Origin: CAYFUR01 sp964346275
Lineage (GTDB): Bacteria > Sumerlaeota > Sumerlaeia > SLMS01
DNA: 40,193 nucleotides
Direction of reading: 5' to 3'
NCBI GenBank assembly: GCA_964346275.1
Contig: CAYFUR010000023.1
Location: forward strand, 1 to 40,193
A program made the translations under genes and the position numbers. Each line of letters begins with the position of its first letter. The stretch's first letter is position 1. Shown in pieces: positions 16,376 through 24,583 of the stretch. A model generated the notes under the pieces. It worked only from the letters and a program-made list of their open reading frames with translations, was not told the DNA's origin and made no database searches.

Positions 16376-16984
16376 GTGAAGAAAACGGTGCTAATGAATT
16401 TCGTTCTGCCCCTGCTCGTGCCGATGGCGTGTGCGGGCCTGCTGGTGAAATTCAGCGTGGGGCCATCCGCCCACGATGCCCTGCGGCAGTTGGAGAGCGA
16501 TGATCCGAGGGTACGCGAGAGGGCCATGGAATGGCTCCTCGATGCTCCTTTGCCTTCAACATTGGATGAAATTTATCCGCATCTTTATGATAACGACCTG
16601 GAAGTTGCTGAAGAAGCCCTGAAAACGATCCGGCGCATTGGAGGATATGGTTCCCTGGAAGAGTTGGACCACGCGTTTCATGAATCGGAGTTGCCCAAGA
16701 AGGACATTATCGAGGCTTACAGCAGAATCCGCTATCCGCAGACTTTGCCTTACGTGGAAAAGCATCTGGATCATGCCGACCCGGAAATCGCCGAGGCGGC
16801 AAGAGAAAGTATCGAGAGTCTTCGGACCGACATGAATCAGGAAATTGTCTTCTTCGGCCTGGGCAATCCGATCTACAATCAAATGGGATATATGATATAC
16901 AGCCAGGCGGTGCTGTTTCCTGAAGGCCGTGAGATGGTAGAGGGAACGTCCACGGAGCCCGAGGGATGGGAGGATGGCTCGTGA
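16376..16984 (+). CDS. HEAT-like repeat protein with N-terminal membrane segment
   Basis: A 202-residue protein starting at GTG 16376 (GGAG ten bases upstream). Residues 5-24 are hydrophobic after MKK and contain PMACAGLL, so the N-terminus is a signal anchor or secretion signal; the rest would be outside the inner membrane. Residues ~33-150 are paired amphipathic helices of HEAT type: ALRQLESDDPRVRERAMEWLL, LYDNDLEVAEEALKTIRRIG, and HLDHADPEIAEAARESIESL, where the DP-x-(V/I)-(R/A)-x-x-A pattern repeats. The C-terminal 50 residues are not repeat-like. Its stop overlaps the next start (GTGA), so it is co-translated with the membrane protein that follows and may be a partner or scaffold for it. 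The family is not recognised further. Confidence 0.7.
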   Translation: MKKTVLMNFVLPLLVPMACAGLLVKFSVGPSAHDALRQLESDDPRVRERAMEWLLDAPLPSTLDEIYPHLYDNDLEVAEEALKTIRRIGGYGSLEELDHAFHESELPKKDIIEAYSRIRYPQTLPYVEKHLDHADPEIAEAARESIESLRTDMNQEIVFFGLGNPIYNQMGYMIYSQAVLFPEGREMVEGTSTEPEGWEDGS

Positions 16985-17739
16985 GTGGGAAAACGCTTTT
17001 CAAGGGTTTAAGGTTTTTCCTCGATGGGATGCTCGTCCTTGTTTTCCTGTTTATCGTCGGAAACCTTTTCAACAGATGGCTTTTCTATAAGGAAGAGAAT
17101 CTCGCGGAATATGTCTTCGAGGTTGTATTTTACCTGGTCTTATTGCGTGCAGCTCTTTCCGTTCCCTGGAAATCGGTGGCGAAAATTCGGCCGAAGCGGG
17201 GGCTTTTTCTTGCGATTTCGACGGTGGCCTTCGTTCTTTTTCTCGATATCCTGATAAACATGAACCTTTTTTTAGCGGCGCGTGCGGTGATCGTGACACG
17301 GCTCTTATTTGAGGAAAGATCAGAAAAGCAAATTGCCGAAGAAGTCACAATCTATAACCATTATTATCCCCGTTCCTCTTTTATCCAAGAAGCGAAGAAT
17401 AAAATCCCTGAAGACGCAGGGGCCGTCTTTTTTGGTGACCAGCGGCCCCATATGACAAACTATGAGCTTTATCCGCGGCGCATCTATGCCCTCCCTGGAA
17501 TGCAGCAGGCCCTCAATGCCGCAGTTGAAGAACACTGGACCTGGAGCCCGCTGGTGGATCCTCATAATCCGCCGACGGACCCTTTGAACCCCCAGTTTCA
17601 AGGTTATCCTCAAAACGATCCCAGCGAGAAGATCCAGGAAGATTTCTGGGAGATGGTGGAATCCCGGGATATCGACTGGGTGATCTATTACAACGCGATG
17701 CAGCCGGAGAAAAGTTGGATCAGGAGAATCGAAAAATAA
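16981..17739 (+). CDS. Unknown membrane protein with C-terminal soluble domain
   Basis: GTG 16981 is chosen over an in-frame ATG at 16966: GGAGG lies seven bases upstream and the start overlaps the previous stop as GTGA. The 252-residue product has about three to four membrane helices in the first 105 residues (LDGMLVLVFLFIVGNLF, VFEVVFYLVLL, FLAISTVAFVLFLDIL and a following Ala-rich stretch), then a soluble domain. That domain has AVFFGDQRPHMTNYELYPRRIYALPG and ends RDIDWVIYYN; such 'yYLYPRR ... W-VI' segments recur in membrane proteins found next to GT39-like glycosyltransferases, as is the case here. I do not recognise a named family. The role is inferred as accessory to the glycosyltransferase downstream. 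Confidence 0.7.
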   Translation: MSGKTLFKGLRFFLDGMLVLVFLFIVGNLFNRWLFYKEENLAEYVFEVVFYLVLLRAALSVPWKSVAKIRPKRGLFLAISTVAFVLFLDILINMNLFLAARAVIVTRLLFEERSEKQIAEEVTIYNHYYPRSSFIQEAKNKIPEDAGAVFFGDQRPHMTNYELYPRRIYALPGMQQALNAAVEEHWTWSPLVDPHNPPTDPLNPQFQGYPQNDPSEKIQEDFWEMVESRDIDWVIYYNAMQPEKSWIRRIEK

Positions 17740-17833
17740 ATGGCAGGCTGGAACCACAATCCATGTCTTTATCGATCGATGTATCTTTTTCCCGGATGGT
17801 TTGGAACCCTCCGGCGAGGAGCAATGAGCCAGC

Positions 17834-19282
17834 ATGGGTGATTTCGTGCTCACGTTTGCCTATCTGCTGACGTTGATGCTTGCGGGCTTCGGTGTATTGC
17901 GCTGGATCCTCTTCCGCGAGGAGGAAAAGTTGAAGGCGGAATTCTGGCTGCCGGTCAGCTTCGGCCTTGGCCTTGGTGTTCAAACACTTTGCTACCTTCT
18001 GATGCTGGCGGTTTTCGGGTCGATTTCCCCCTGGGTGTTTTGGGTGGCCGCGGCTTTGATATTTGGAAGCACAATGATTCCGCGTGCGCCGGTCTTCCCG
18101 GTGGAGAAGTTCGCTGGCCTGTCGTTGATGACGCCCCCGGCGGAGAAGCGTTATCGCTCGCTTTACTGGGCCGGTGTGATCGTAGTCTTTGCGAGCGCGA
18201 CACTTCTGTTTGAGAACGCGTTGAGGTATCCGATTGCGAGTTATGATGGACGCGCGATCTGGAACTATAAATCAAAGATTATATTTCAAGAGAAAACCGT
18301 CTATACGGATGCCTTTCTGGATCCCTTGCGGGTTCATTATCATCGTGATTATCCTCTCATGGTCCCTTTTGCGGGTTATGGGTTGTATGAGTTTCTCGGG
18401 GAAACGGATGAGAATTGGCTCCGCTTCTTTTTCTCCTCGTTGATGCTGATGTATCTTCTCTATCTTTATTCGGCGGCGGCCAGCGCCGGGGGAAAATTGA
18501 TCGCTGTCTTTGCGACAGCAGTGATGGCTGCAATGCCTTTCCAGGCGCACTGGATGGGCACGGAGGCAATCGGGCCGAACTCCGCCGAGGCAGACATCCC
18601 GCTTTCTTTCTTCTCGATCATCGCGATTGTATCTTACCTCCGATGGTGGAAGTCGGGTAAGCTCGCTTCGCTTCTGCTCGCCGGAGTCTTTGTGTCTTTT
18701 GCTCTGATGACGAAGAAGGAGGGGCTGGTCGTTTTTGCCGTGCTCGCGGGGGCAAACGGCCTCCAACTGCTTTTTGGCAGGGTGGAGGACCGCCTGGACG
18801 CCTTCAAGAAGCTTCTTTTGGCAAATGGGATTACGATTCTTTTCACGATTCCGTGGATTATAGTTTCCCAGCCATTACCCAATTATTATAATGAAGACTA
18901 TGTTTCTATGTTTCATTGGGAAACGGTGGAGATGATACCTGGCCGTTTGCCCGTGATCGCAGCGCTTTATTGGGAGAAAATCACGACCGTCGATAATTGG
19001 AGTTATATGTGGATTCTTTTCTGGGGCACATTGCTGTTGCGAATTCCCGACTGGTTCCGGAGGCGTTGGTTCTATCTGGATGCCGTGGTCGTCATCTGGA
19101 TGCTGGGTTACTTGACCGTCTATCTGTTCTCGCCGCTCAATCTTGTTTTCCACTTGAATACGTCATTACGCCGCTTGCTTTCCCACATCTTTCCAGTGGC
19201 GGTTCTCCAGCTTGTCTTTTACTTTGCCTATCTGAGGGACGCTACGCGCCCTGAAATCAAGAGCGGGGGAGAGGAAACGTGA
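17834..19282 (+). CDS. GT39/PMT-like polytopic glycosyltransferase candidate
   Basis: A 482-residue membrane protein with about 11-12 hydrophobic segments along its length. After the first helices, a loop at about residue 135 has YPIASYDGRAIWNYKSKIIF, matching the 'D-x-x-x-xW-x-xK' loop of bacterial GT39-like (protein mannosyl-/lipid-linked glycosyltransferase) relatives, in which an acidic residue just outside the membrane is catalytic. A second typical spot is LLAGVFVSFALMTKKEGLVVF ('xxKxEG'). Such enzymes move sugar from a polyprenyl-phosphate donor to protein, lipid or glycan on the periplasmic side. The acceptor is unknown. ATG 17834 has AGGAG 12 bases upstream; a short out-of-frame ATG at 17824 is nearer to it. 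It sits 94 bases after a probable accessory membrane protein. Confidence 0.75.
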   Translation: MGDFVLTFAYLLTLMLAGFGVLRWILFREEEKLKAEFWLPVSFGLGLGVQTLCYLLMLAVFGSISPWVFWVAAALIFGSTMIPRAPVFPVEKFAGLSLMTPPAEKRYRSLYWAGVIVVFASATLLFENALRYPIASYDGRAIWNYKSKIIFQEKTVYTDAFLDPLRVHYHRDYPLMVPFAGYGLYEFLGETDENWLRFFFSSLMLMYLLYLYSAAASAGGKLIAVFATAVMAAMPFQAHWMGTEAIGPNSAEADIPLSFFSIIAIVSYLRWWKSGKLASLLLAGVFVSFALMTKKEGLVVFAVLAGANGLQLLFGRVEDRLDAFKKLLLANGITILFTIPWIIVSQPLPNYYNEDYVSMFHWETVEMIPGRLPVIAALYWEKITTVDNWSYMWILFWGTLLLRIPDWFRRRWFYLDAVVVIWMLGYLTVYLFSPLNLVFHLNTSLRRLLSHIFPVAVLQLVFYFAYLRDATRPEIKSGGEET

Positions 19283-19294
19283 CAAGGATCCAAA

Positions 19295-19987
19295 ATGGCT
19301 TCTGAAAATCCCAGAACGGGCTTTCCTGAAACGGAATCCTATATGCGGCGGTCACTGGGGATGTCGCTGTTTGATGCGGATTCGTTTCGCCGGCCGCTCA
19401 AACGTTGCCAGTTGGCCGAATGCCAGGCCACGTGCTGCTATGATGGAGCGTTTCTCGGCCGGGAGGAAGCGGAGGTGATCGAAGGGTTGCTTTCCGACGA
19501 GGCCGATTTCATTGCCCAGGCTGGGCTGGAACTGCCCAAGGCGGTCTTGGAGCCGGCGGATTGGCGCGTCAGCGGCGCGGAGCCGAGGACTGCTTTAAGA
19601 GAATCAAAGAACTCCGAACGGATCGACGGCTATCCCGGGCACTTCAGCGATACGGAATGCGTTTTCCTGGCGGCGGATCGCCGTTGCGTCTTACAGGTGC
19701 TGTCGGAGGCTCGCGGGCACCACCCATGGTATTGGAAGCCCTTTGCCTGCTGGATGCATCCGATTACTTTTCTGGAAGGCCGGTCTCGAAAAATTTACCT
19801 CCCGGATAAGGATCATGATACGCAAGCCGAAGCGGGGTATCCAGGTTTTACCGCATATACGCCTTGTGGCGCTCCTGCGCCTGGTGGCGAGCCGGCATGG
19901 CGGGCGCTCGCCGAGGAGTTGGAATTCCTCGGATCCATTCTGGGCCGTGATTTCCTGACGGAAGCAAAGGAGCGTCTAGACGGATGA
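19295..19987 (+). CDS. Cysteine-cluster protein (DUF3109/YkgJ-like)
   Basis: A 230-residue soluble protein with ATG 19295 and AAGGA six bases upstream. Cysteines fall in a cluster pattern: C38, C43, C47, C48 (RCQLAECQATCCYDG), then C122 and C131 (ECVFLAADRRC), C152 (KPFACWMHP) and C191. The C-x4-C-x3-CC start, the short C-x8-C pair and the KPxxCxxxP segment match the YkgJ/UPF0153-DUF3109 group, thought to bind a metal or iron-sulfur cluster; the function is unknown. Length is usual for DUF3109. The gene lies 12 bases after the glycosyltransferase and its stop overlaps the next start (ATGA), so the dehydrogenase is translationally coupled to it. Confidence 0.75.
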   Translation: MASENPRTGFPETESYMRRSLGMSLFDADSFRRPLKRCQLAECQATCCYDGAFLGREEAEVIEGLLSDEADFIAQAGLELPKAVLEPADWRVSGAEPRTALRESKNSERIDGYPGHFSDTECVFLAADRRCVLQVLSEARGHHPWYWKPFACWMHPITFLEGRSRKIYLPDKDHDTQAEAGYPGFTAYTPCGAPAPGGEPAWRALAEELEFLGSILGRDFLTEAKERLDG

Positions 19988-21021
19988 GAGCCATGGTCCT
20001 GACTGGCATTCGGAGCATGGAGATGCGGGATGTGCCGGATTTGGCGCCACCTGGCCCGGGGGAGGTGAAAATCCGAATGAAAGCGGTCGGGGTTTGCGGT
20101 TCCGATATCCACTACTATACAACGGGGCGCATCGGATCGCAGGTGGTGAATTATCCTTTCGCGGTCGGCCATGAATGCGCGGGAGAGATTGTTGAAACGG
20201 GGCCGGGTGTGGATTCGCTGAAGCGGGGAGACCTGGTTGCCATCGACCCGGCGATGCCCTGCGGAGAATGTGATCAATGCCGATCCCGGCGCCAGAACAC
20301 ATGCCGTAAGAATCGATTTCTTGGATGTCCGGGACAGGCAGAAGGCAGCCTGAGCGAGCACTTGATCATGCCGGCGGAGTGCTGCTATCCGCTCAGGAGC
20401 GGCGCGCCGGCGGAACTGGGAACAATTTCCGAGCCGCTGGCCATCGGTGTCTATGCAGTGAAGCAGTCGGTCCCTATGAAAGGTGTGCGGATTGGTATTC
20501 TCGGATTCGGGCCGATTGGAATGTGTGTCCTTCTCGCGGCGAAGGCGTATGGAGCAGAGAGGATCTATGTGACCGACAAGATCGACGCGCGGCTGGCCAT
20601 GGCGGAAAAGGCCGGTGCGGCTTGGACGGGAAATCCCCTGGGGCAGGATATCGTTGAAGAGGTCGAGAGGGAGGAGCCACTCCTCCTGGACGCGGTGTTC
20701 GAATGTTGCGGCCAGCAGGAGGCGCTGGATCAAGCGGTGGATTTGCTGAAACCGGGCGGGAAGCTGATGTTCATCGGCATCCCCGAGACGGACCGGGTCT
20801 CTTTTCAGCCGGACAAAATTCGCCGCAAAGAGATCTGCATTCAAAATGTCCGCCGCCAGGCCGGCTGCGTTCAGGAAGCGCTGGACCTGATCGATTCAGG
20901 CCGGATAGACGCCGCCCGGATGATCACGCATCGCTTTCCTTTCGAGAAAACAAAAGAGGCCTTCGACCTCGTCACGGAATACCGCGGCGGGGTCATGAAG
21001 GCCATGATCACCTTTGATTAA
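19984..21021 (+). CDS. Zinc-dependent MDR alcohol/polyol dehydrogenase
   Basis: A 345-residue medium-chain dehydrogenase/reductase. The catalytic zinc site is visible as C38 (GVCGSDIHYY), H63-E64 (VGHECAG) and the SEPLAIG glutamate. The structural zinc lobe is complete: C93, C96, C99, C107. The NAD(P)-binding fold has GILGFGPIGMCVLLAAKAYGA followed by a strand ending VTDKID; an Asp at that place usually means NAD preference. The closest pattern is sorbitol/xylitol dehydrogenase or L-threonine dehydrogenase-like, so a sugar-alcohol substrate is plausible but unproven. The start overlaps the stop of the cysteine-cluster gene. It converges on the UroD-like gene with their stop codons overlapping by four bases (21018-21021). 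Confidence 0.92.
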   Translation: MRAMVLTGIRSMEMRDVPDLAPPGPGEVKIRMKAVGVCGSDIHYYTTGRIGSQVVNYPFAVGHECAGEIVETGPGVDSLKRGDLVAIDPAMPCGECDQCRSRRQNTCRKNRFLGCPGQAEGSLSEHLIMPAECCYPLRSGAPAELGTISEPLAIGVYAVKQSVPMKGVRIGILGFGPIGMCVLLAAKAYGAERIYVTDKIDARLAMAEKAGAAWTGNPLGQDIVEEVEREEPLLLDAVFECCGQQEALDQAVDLLKPGGKLMFIGIPETDRVSFQPDKIRRKEICIQNVRRQAGCVQEALDLIDSGRIDAARMITHRFPFEKTKEAFDLVTEYRGGVMKAMITFD

Positions 21022-22049
21022 GTTCCCGCGGCGGGATCCCGGGAGAGCGCATTCCAGCTTTCAAACACCTGAATGACATTCTCCGGCTTGGCTCCGGGCC
21101 CGAATTCGCACTGGGCGATGCAGCCCCCCTTCCGCCAGAGGTGCTTGTGGACTTTGCGGACTGCCGCGTCGGCTTCTTCTTTCGAGCCCTTGGGCAATAT
21201 ATACTGGCGGTCGATCTCGCCCCAGAAGGTGAGCTTGCCGGCGAAGGGTTCTATTTCTTCCGCCCCCATGCAGAAGATCTGCGAGTTGAGGGCATCCAGG
21301 CCGATCTCCACGAGATCGGGCAGGATGGCGAGCAGATTGCCGTCGGAGTGCATGAACATCTTTTTCCCGGAGGAATGAGCGATTTCGATATAGTCGCGAT
21401 AGAGGGGTTTGAACAGTTCGCGCCACAGGCCGGGATTGACGAGGAGGGCGTTTTGCGCGCCCCAGTCGTCCATGACCATGAGGCCGTCCACATCGGTTTT
21501 CGCCCAGATTTCGTATATCTCACAGTTGAGCTGATGGATTTCCTTGAGGCATTTAAGCATGTTATCGTGGGGATCCATCAGGTCCATGTAGAGTTCTTCT
21601 GACGTGCGGAGAAACTGGAGGCGCTCGAAGGGCCGGGGGACGGTGCCCGGCAGGCAGAACTGATCCGTCGCGGCGCACTTGCGGTTCACCTCGTCGCGAT
21701 CGATGGACAGCAGTTCCCTCGGGAAATGAATCTTTTCGTAATCGGTCTCCCAGTCCTCCACCAATTGTTCACGGACTTCCCCGATGATGCCCTCGTGAAG
21801 GTTTTCAAAAACGCAGCCCCACTCGTCGACGAATTTGCCGATGGCGTAAGGGTCGCCTTTGCGAGGCGGGGGAGTTCGAAAGGGAGGCTCGAGATTGACA
21901 ATATCGGGAGGGAAATCCCGCTCGAGGAGAGCCATGGTCTCCGGATGGTTTTGATGGGCCCAGGGAAGCCACCAGAGCTGGCGCGGCACACGGGCGGGGT
22001 CTTCGAATTGTAATGTTTGATAGACGAGTTCGCGTGGTGTGGCTGACAT
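21018..22049 (-). CDS. Uroporphyrinogen decarboxylase-family (UroD-like) enzyme
   Basis: A 343-residue TIM-barrel protein of the UroD/MtaA/CmuA superfamily. It keeps the family's strands: VDGLMVMDDWGAQNALLVNPGLWRELFKPLY, KKMFMHSDGNLLAILPDLVEIGLDALN (the H-x-D/C-G-N segment after the barrel strand) and LTFWGEIDRQYILPKGSKEEA. The N-terminal Arg-rich substrate loop of true HemE (RQAGRYLPEY) is absent; instead it has RVPRQLWWLPWAHQN. It is therefore probably not heme biosynthetic but one of the divergent UroD-like enzymes of carbohydrate-degrading bacteria or corrinoid methyltransferases. No corrinoid protein is adjacent. AGGGA six bases before ATG 22049 supports the start. The substrate is unknown. 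Confidence 0.85.
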   Translation of the reverse strand: MSATPRELVYQTLQFEDPARVPRQLWWLPWAHQNHPETMALLERDFPPDIVNLEPPFRTPPPRKGDPYAIGKFVDEWGCVFENLHEGIIGEVREQLVEDWETDYEKIHFPRELLSIDRDEVNRKCAATDQFCLPGTVPRPFERLQFLRTSEELYMDLMDPHDNMLKCLKEIHQLNCEIYEIWAKTDVDGLMVMDDWGAQNALLVNPGLWRELFKPLYRDYIEIAHSSGKKMFMHSDGNLLAILPDLVEIGLDALNSQIFCMGAEEIEPFAGKLTFWGEIDRQYILPKGSKEEADAAVRKVHKHLWRKGGCIAQCEFGPGAKPENVIQVFESWNALSRDPAAGT

Positions 22050-22086
22050 GAATATCCCTGCATTTTGAAAATAAAATCAGAACGCA

Positions 22087-22116
22087 CTGCGGGACCGCAG
22101 CAATTCTCCCGGAGAA
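22087..22116. repeat. Two adjacent small inverted repeats between msrA and the UroD-like gene
   Basis: CTGCGG-ga-CCGCAG (22087-22100) and TTCTCC-c-GGAGAA (22104-22116) stand three bases apart. On the minus strand they come after msrA and are followed by a T-rich stretch (TTCTGATTTTATTTT), so they may form an imperfect terminator or a processing site between msrA and the UroD-like gene; both loops are very small. Confidence 0.3.
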
Positions 22117-22192
22117 CTTAAAGGGGGGATTGGTGGCCTGCAAGGACGTTATGAATGCAGGAAATGTTTGTGGTGTCTCTCGCTGGCAGCTT

Positions 22193-22666
22193 TCAGTGGC
22201 AGCGCATGCCGGACATGCCGCGCTTTTCCATGTATTGCTGGTGGTAATCCTCGGCCATCCAGAAAGTCCTGGCGGGTTCGATCCGCGTGGCAATGGGGCG
22301 GTTGAACCGGCCGGTTTCTCCCTGCTCTTTCAGGGATTTGCGGGCGGCTTCTTCCTGCTCGGGGGTATGGTAGAAGATAGCCGAGCGATATTGATCTCCA
22401 ATGTCCGGGCCCTGCCGGTCGATCTGGGTGGGATCGTGGATCTTCCAGAAAACCTCGAGAAGCTTTTCGTAAGAGATTTCATTGGGGTCATATTCCACCT
22501 GGACAGCCTCGGCGTGGCCGGTCCCGCCCGAGCAAACTTGCTTGTAAGTCGGGTGCTCGCGATGCCCGCCGGTGTAACCAACGGCGGTGTCCTTGACTCC
22601 CGCCAGGTGGCGGAAGGTGTCTTCGATTCCCCAGAAACATCCTGCGGCAAATGTGGCTTTTTCCAT
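22193..22666 (-). CDS. msrA: Peptide-methionine (S)-S-oxide reductase
   Basis: Repairs oxidised methionine (S-sulfoxide form) in proteins with thioredoxin. The 157-residue product begins MEKATFAAGCFWGIEDTF, with the catalytic Cys10 in the invariant GCFWG motif. It continues with VGYTGGHREHPTYKQVCSGGTGHAEAVQVEYDP, YRSAIFYHTPEQ and EDYHQQYMEK, all hallmark segments of MsrA. Cys156 near the end (GMRCH) is a likely resolving residue. Length fits the cytosolic single-domain form, and no MsrB domain or gene is nearby. The start ATG 22666 follows an AAAACGCC stretch with only a weak Shine-Dalgarno (GAGGAG about 4 bases upstream on the minus strand). The UroD-like gene lies downstream on the same strand after 143 bases, perhaps separately transcribed. 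Confidence 0.97.
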   Translation of the reverse strand: MEKATFAAGCFWGIEDTFRHLAGVKDTAVGYTGGHREHPTYKQVCSGGTGHAEAVQVEYDPNEISYEKLLEVFWKIHDPTQIDRQGPDIGDQYRSAIFYHTPEQEEAARKSLKEQGETGRFNRPIATRIEPARTFWMAEDYHQQYMEKRGMSGMRCH

Positions 22667-22747
22667 GGCGTTTTCTCCTCACGATTGTTTCGCAGCCACT
22701 TTGCACTGCGAAATTCCTGCCGGAGAAGGATGGCTAAAACGAAATAA

Positions 22748-22779
22748 GGGGAAGCGTCTCAGGCCCGAAACGCTTCCCC
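22748..22779 (-). terminator. Intrinsic terminator reading leftward, with no clear gene before it
   Basis: Arms GGGGAAGCGT (22748-22757) and ACGCTTCCCC (22770-22779) pair perfectly over 10 bp around a 12-base loop. On the minus strand the stem is followed by TTATTTCGTTTT, a good U-rich tail. It would shield msrA from transcription entering from the right. No convincing minus-strand gene is seen between here and the gap at 23125. Confidence 0.65.
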
Positions 22780-23124
22780 CGATGGTGTGGCCATTTTGTC
22801 GGGGACGGTTGCCATCTGGGCCGGGCGCCGGACGGCGGAAACGAACGCTTACCAAGGCGGCGCGATTGGTGTTGATTACCAGCTGAAGGTGAATTACGGT
22901 CCTGGCAGCTAGAGGGCTTCCGCACCAACGTGCTTTGAATCGCTTCTGACTTCATCTCGGAGATTCCCCCAGTTTCCTGGCTCCAAGACGAAAATAAATA
23001 TTTGAGTTGCCAGAGCCCGGGAGTTGGGAGAAATTCACAGACCTGTAAAGCTCAGTAAGGGGGTCTTGCGCGGACTCGATGACCAAGAGTAAACGGGCCA
23101 GCAAGAACATCACCGGTGATTGGG
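22780..23124. other. Intergenic stretch before the first assembly gap
   Basis: About 345 bases without a secure gene. One plus-strand frame, open from 22748 with a GTG at 22787 and stop at 22912, reads plausibly at its end (YQGGAIGVDYQLKVNYGPGS), but it has no Shine-Dalgarno; it may be a gene remnant or chance. An ATG at 23079 starts MTKSKRASKNITGDW and runs into the gap; it could be the true N-terminus of the sensor kinase, which cannot be shown because the gap length is unknown. Confidence 0.4.
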
Positions 23125-23224
23125 NNNNNNNNNNNNNNNNNNNNNNNNNNNNNNNNNNNNNNNNNNNNNNNNNNNNNNNNNNNNNNNNNNNNNNNNNNNN
23201 NNNNNNNNNNNNNNNNNNNNNNNN
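23125..23224. other. Assembly gap of 100 N
   Basis: Exactly 100 undetermined bases, the usual placeholder for a scaffold join of unknown size. It removes the 5' end of the sensor kinase gene. Any reading frame drawn through it is meaningless. Confidence 0.97.
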
Positions 23225-24483
23225 ATTGTCGCTTCTTCCAAGCAAACCAATCTCTCCCGCTATTGCCTGTCACACACCCCCCGGCGTTCTCAGAAATGGC
23301 AGGGCATTCTGGATCGGCTTTCTAATGAATCATCCTTGCCGTTTGAAGGCCTTCTTTCCGAGGTAATCAAGAGCCCGCGCGCCGCCTGGTTTTCTGATCC
23401 GAAGGCGTTTTCTTCGGATCGCCGCTTTCCTCAGCCGCCCCCGTTCAAGACATATATTGTGCTGCCCATCGTTGCGAATGGGGACGTTGCCGGAGTGATG
23501 GAATTTTTCTCCGGGAAGAAGCTTTCTCTCGACCACCAGCAAATCCGTGTTCTTGAGAGTGTGGGGCGGATGCTGGGACGCGTGGTGGAACGAAAATGGT
23601 CCGAGCAAGAGATTTCGCAGAGAGAAGAGCGGTTCCGCGCGGTATTTGAGAATGCGGGAATCGGGACGCTTTTGGTTACGCACGACGAGAGACGCATTGT
23701 TCGGATTTGCAACCGGGCGAGCCAGGCGATTTTCGGCTATTACGAGAAGAGGATCCAAGACCTGGACATCAGCGATCTGATCCATCCGGACGATTTTCCC
23801 TTTCTGCAGCAAAACATCGAGCGCATTGAACGCGGACGCGACCAAAGCTTTGTCATGGATGCCCGTGGCACGCGGAAAGACGGCCGGGAGATCTGGCTTC
23901 GTCTGAATGGCTCAAACGTGGCGGAAGAAAACGCGTTCGTTTTGATGTGCGAAGATATCACGGACCAGCGGGAGAAGCGGGAGCAGATCCGCCGCATGGA
24001 AAAGGAACTGGCGGATCTGCCGATGCGGGAACAGCAGCGCCTCGGGCGCGAGTTGCACGATGGCCTGGGCCAGGAAATGACGGCGATTTCAATGCTTGCG
24101 GAGAGTTTGCACTCTGGATTGAAGCGGAGGAGGTCTTCCTTGTCGGAGAAAGCCGCCGATCTGACAAAGTATCTTCGATCCGCGCGGGAATCGATCAGGC
24201 GGATTTCTCATGGGCTTTTTCCTCAGGAACTCGAATCCGGGGGATTGGTGGGGGCTTTGGATGATATGGTGGAAAATGCGGCGAGTGCGTGTTCCATGGA
24301 TCTGGAGTTTGACTGTAATGAACCGCCGCCTCCTTTGGAAAAACCGGTGGAACTCCACCTGTTCCGGATCGCCCAGGAGGCAGTTCACAATGCCATGCGC
24401 CACAGTGGTGCCAAGAAGATTTCTGTCTATCTGAAGAGGGAAGATGGGAATCGGCTGATCCTGGAAATTCGGGACAATGGAAA
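23225..24483 (+). CDS. GAF-PAS sensor histidine kinase, HisKA_3 type (both ends lost in gaps)
   Basis: About 419 residues of a two-component sensor. In order: a GAF-like domain (PRAAWFSDPKAF, TYIVLPIVANGDVAGVMEFFS, ending near residue 120), a PAS domain (FRAVFENAGIGTLLVTHDE through ISDLIHPDDFP to WLRLNGSNV and CEDITDQREKREQI), then the HisKA_3 dimer helix REQQRLGRELHDGLGQEMTAIS with the phospho-acceptor His in ELHDGLGQ, and the start of the ATPase domain (LFRIAQEAVHNAMRHSGAKKI, the N box) ending at LEIRDNG, the first residues of the G1 box. No membrane segment is visible, so it is probably cytosolic unless the missing start carries one. It belongs with the NarL-type regulator that follows. 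Signals sensed are unknown. Confidence 0.92.
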
Positions 24484-24583
24484 NNNNNNNNNNNNNNNNN
24501 NNNNNNNNNNNNNNNNNNNNNNNNNNNNNNNNNNNNNNNNNNNNNNNNNNNNNNNNNNNNNNNNNNNNNNNNNNNNNNNNNNN
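24484..24583. other. Assembly gap of 100 N
   Basis: A 100-base placeholder between the kinase and the response regulator. The missing kinase tail (rest of the ATPase domain) plus the regulator's first strand and acidic pocket need well over 200 bases, so the true gap is longer than drawn unless the two are fused and truncated. Confidence 0.97.

Noticed and set aside
22734..22955. Minus-strand 73-codon ORF ending in the terminator at 22748
   Set aside because: Its end lies beyond the terminator stem, it has no family pattern or Shine-Dalgarno, and its Ser/Arg/Pro composition looks random.
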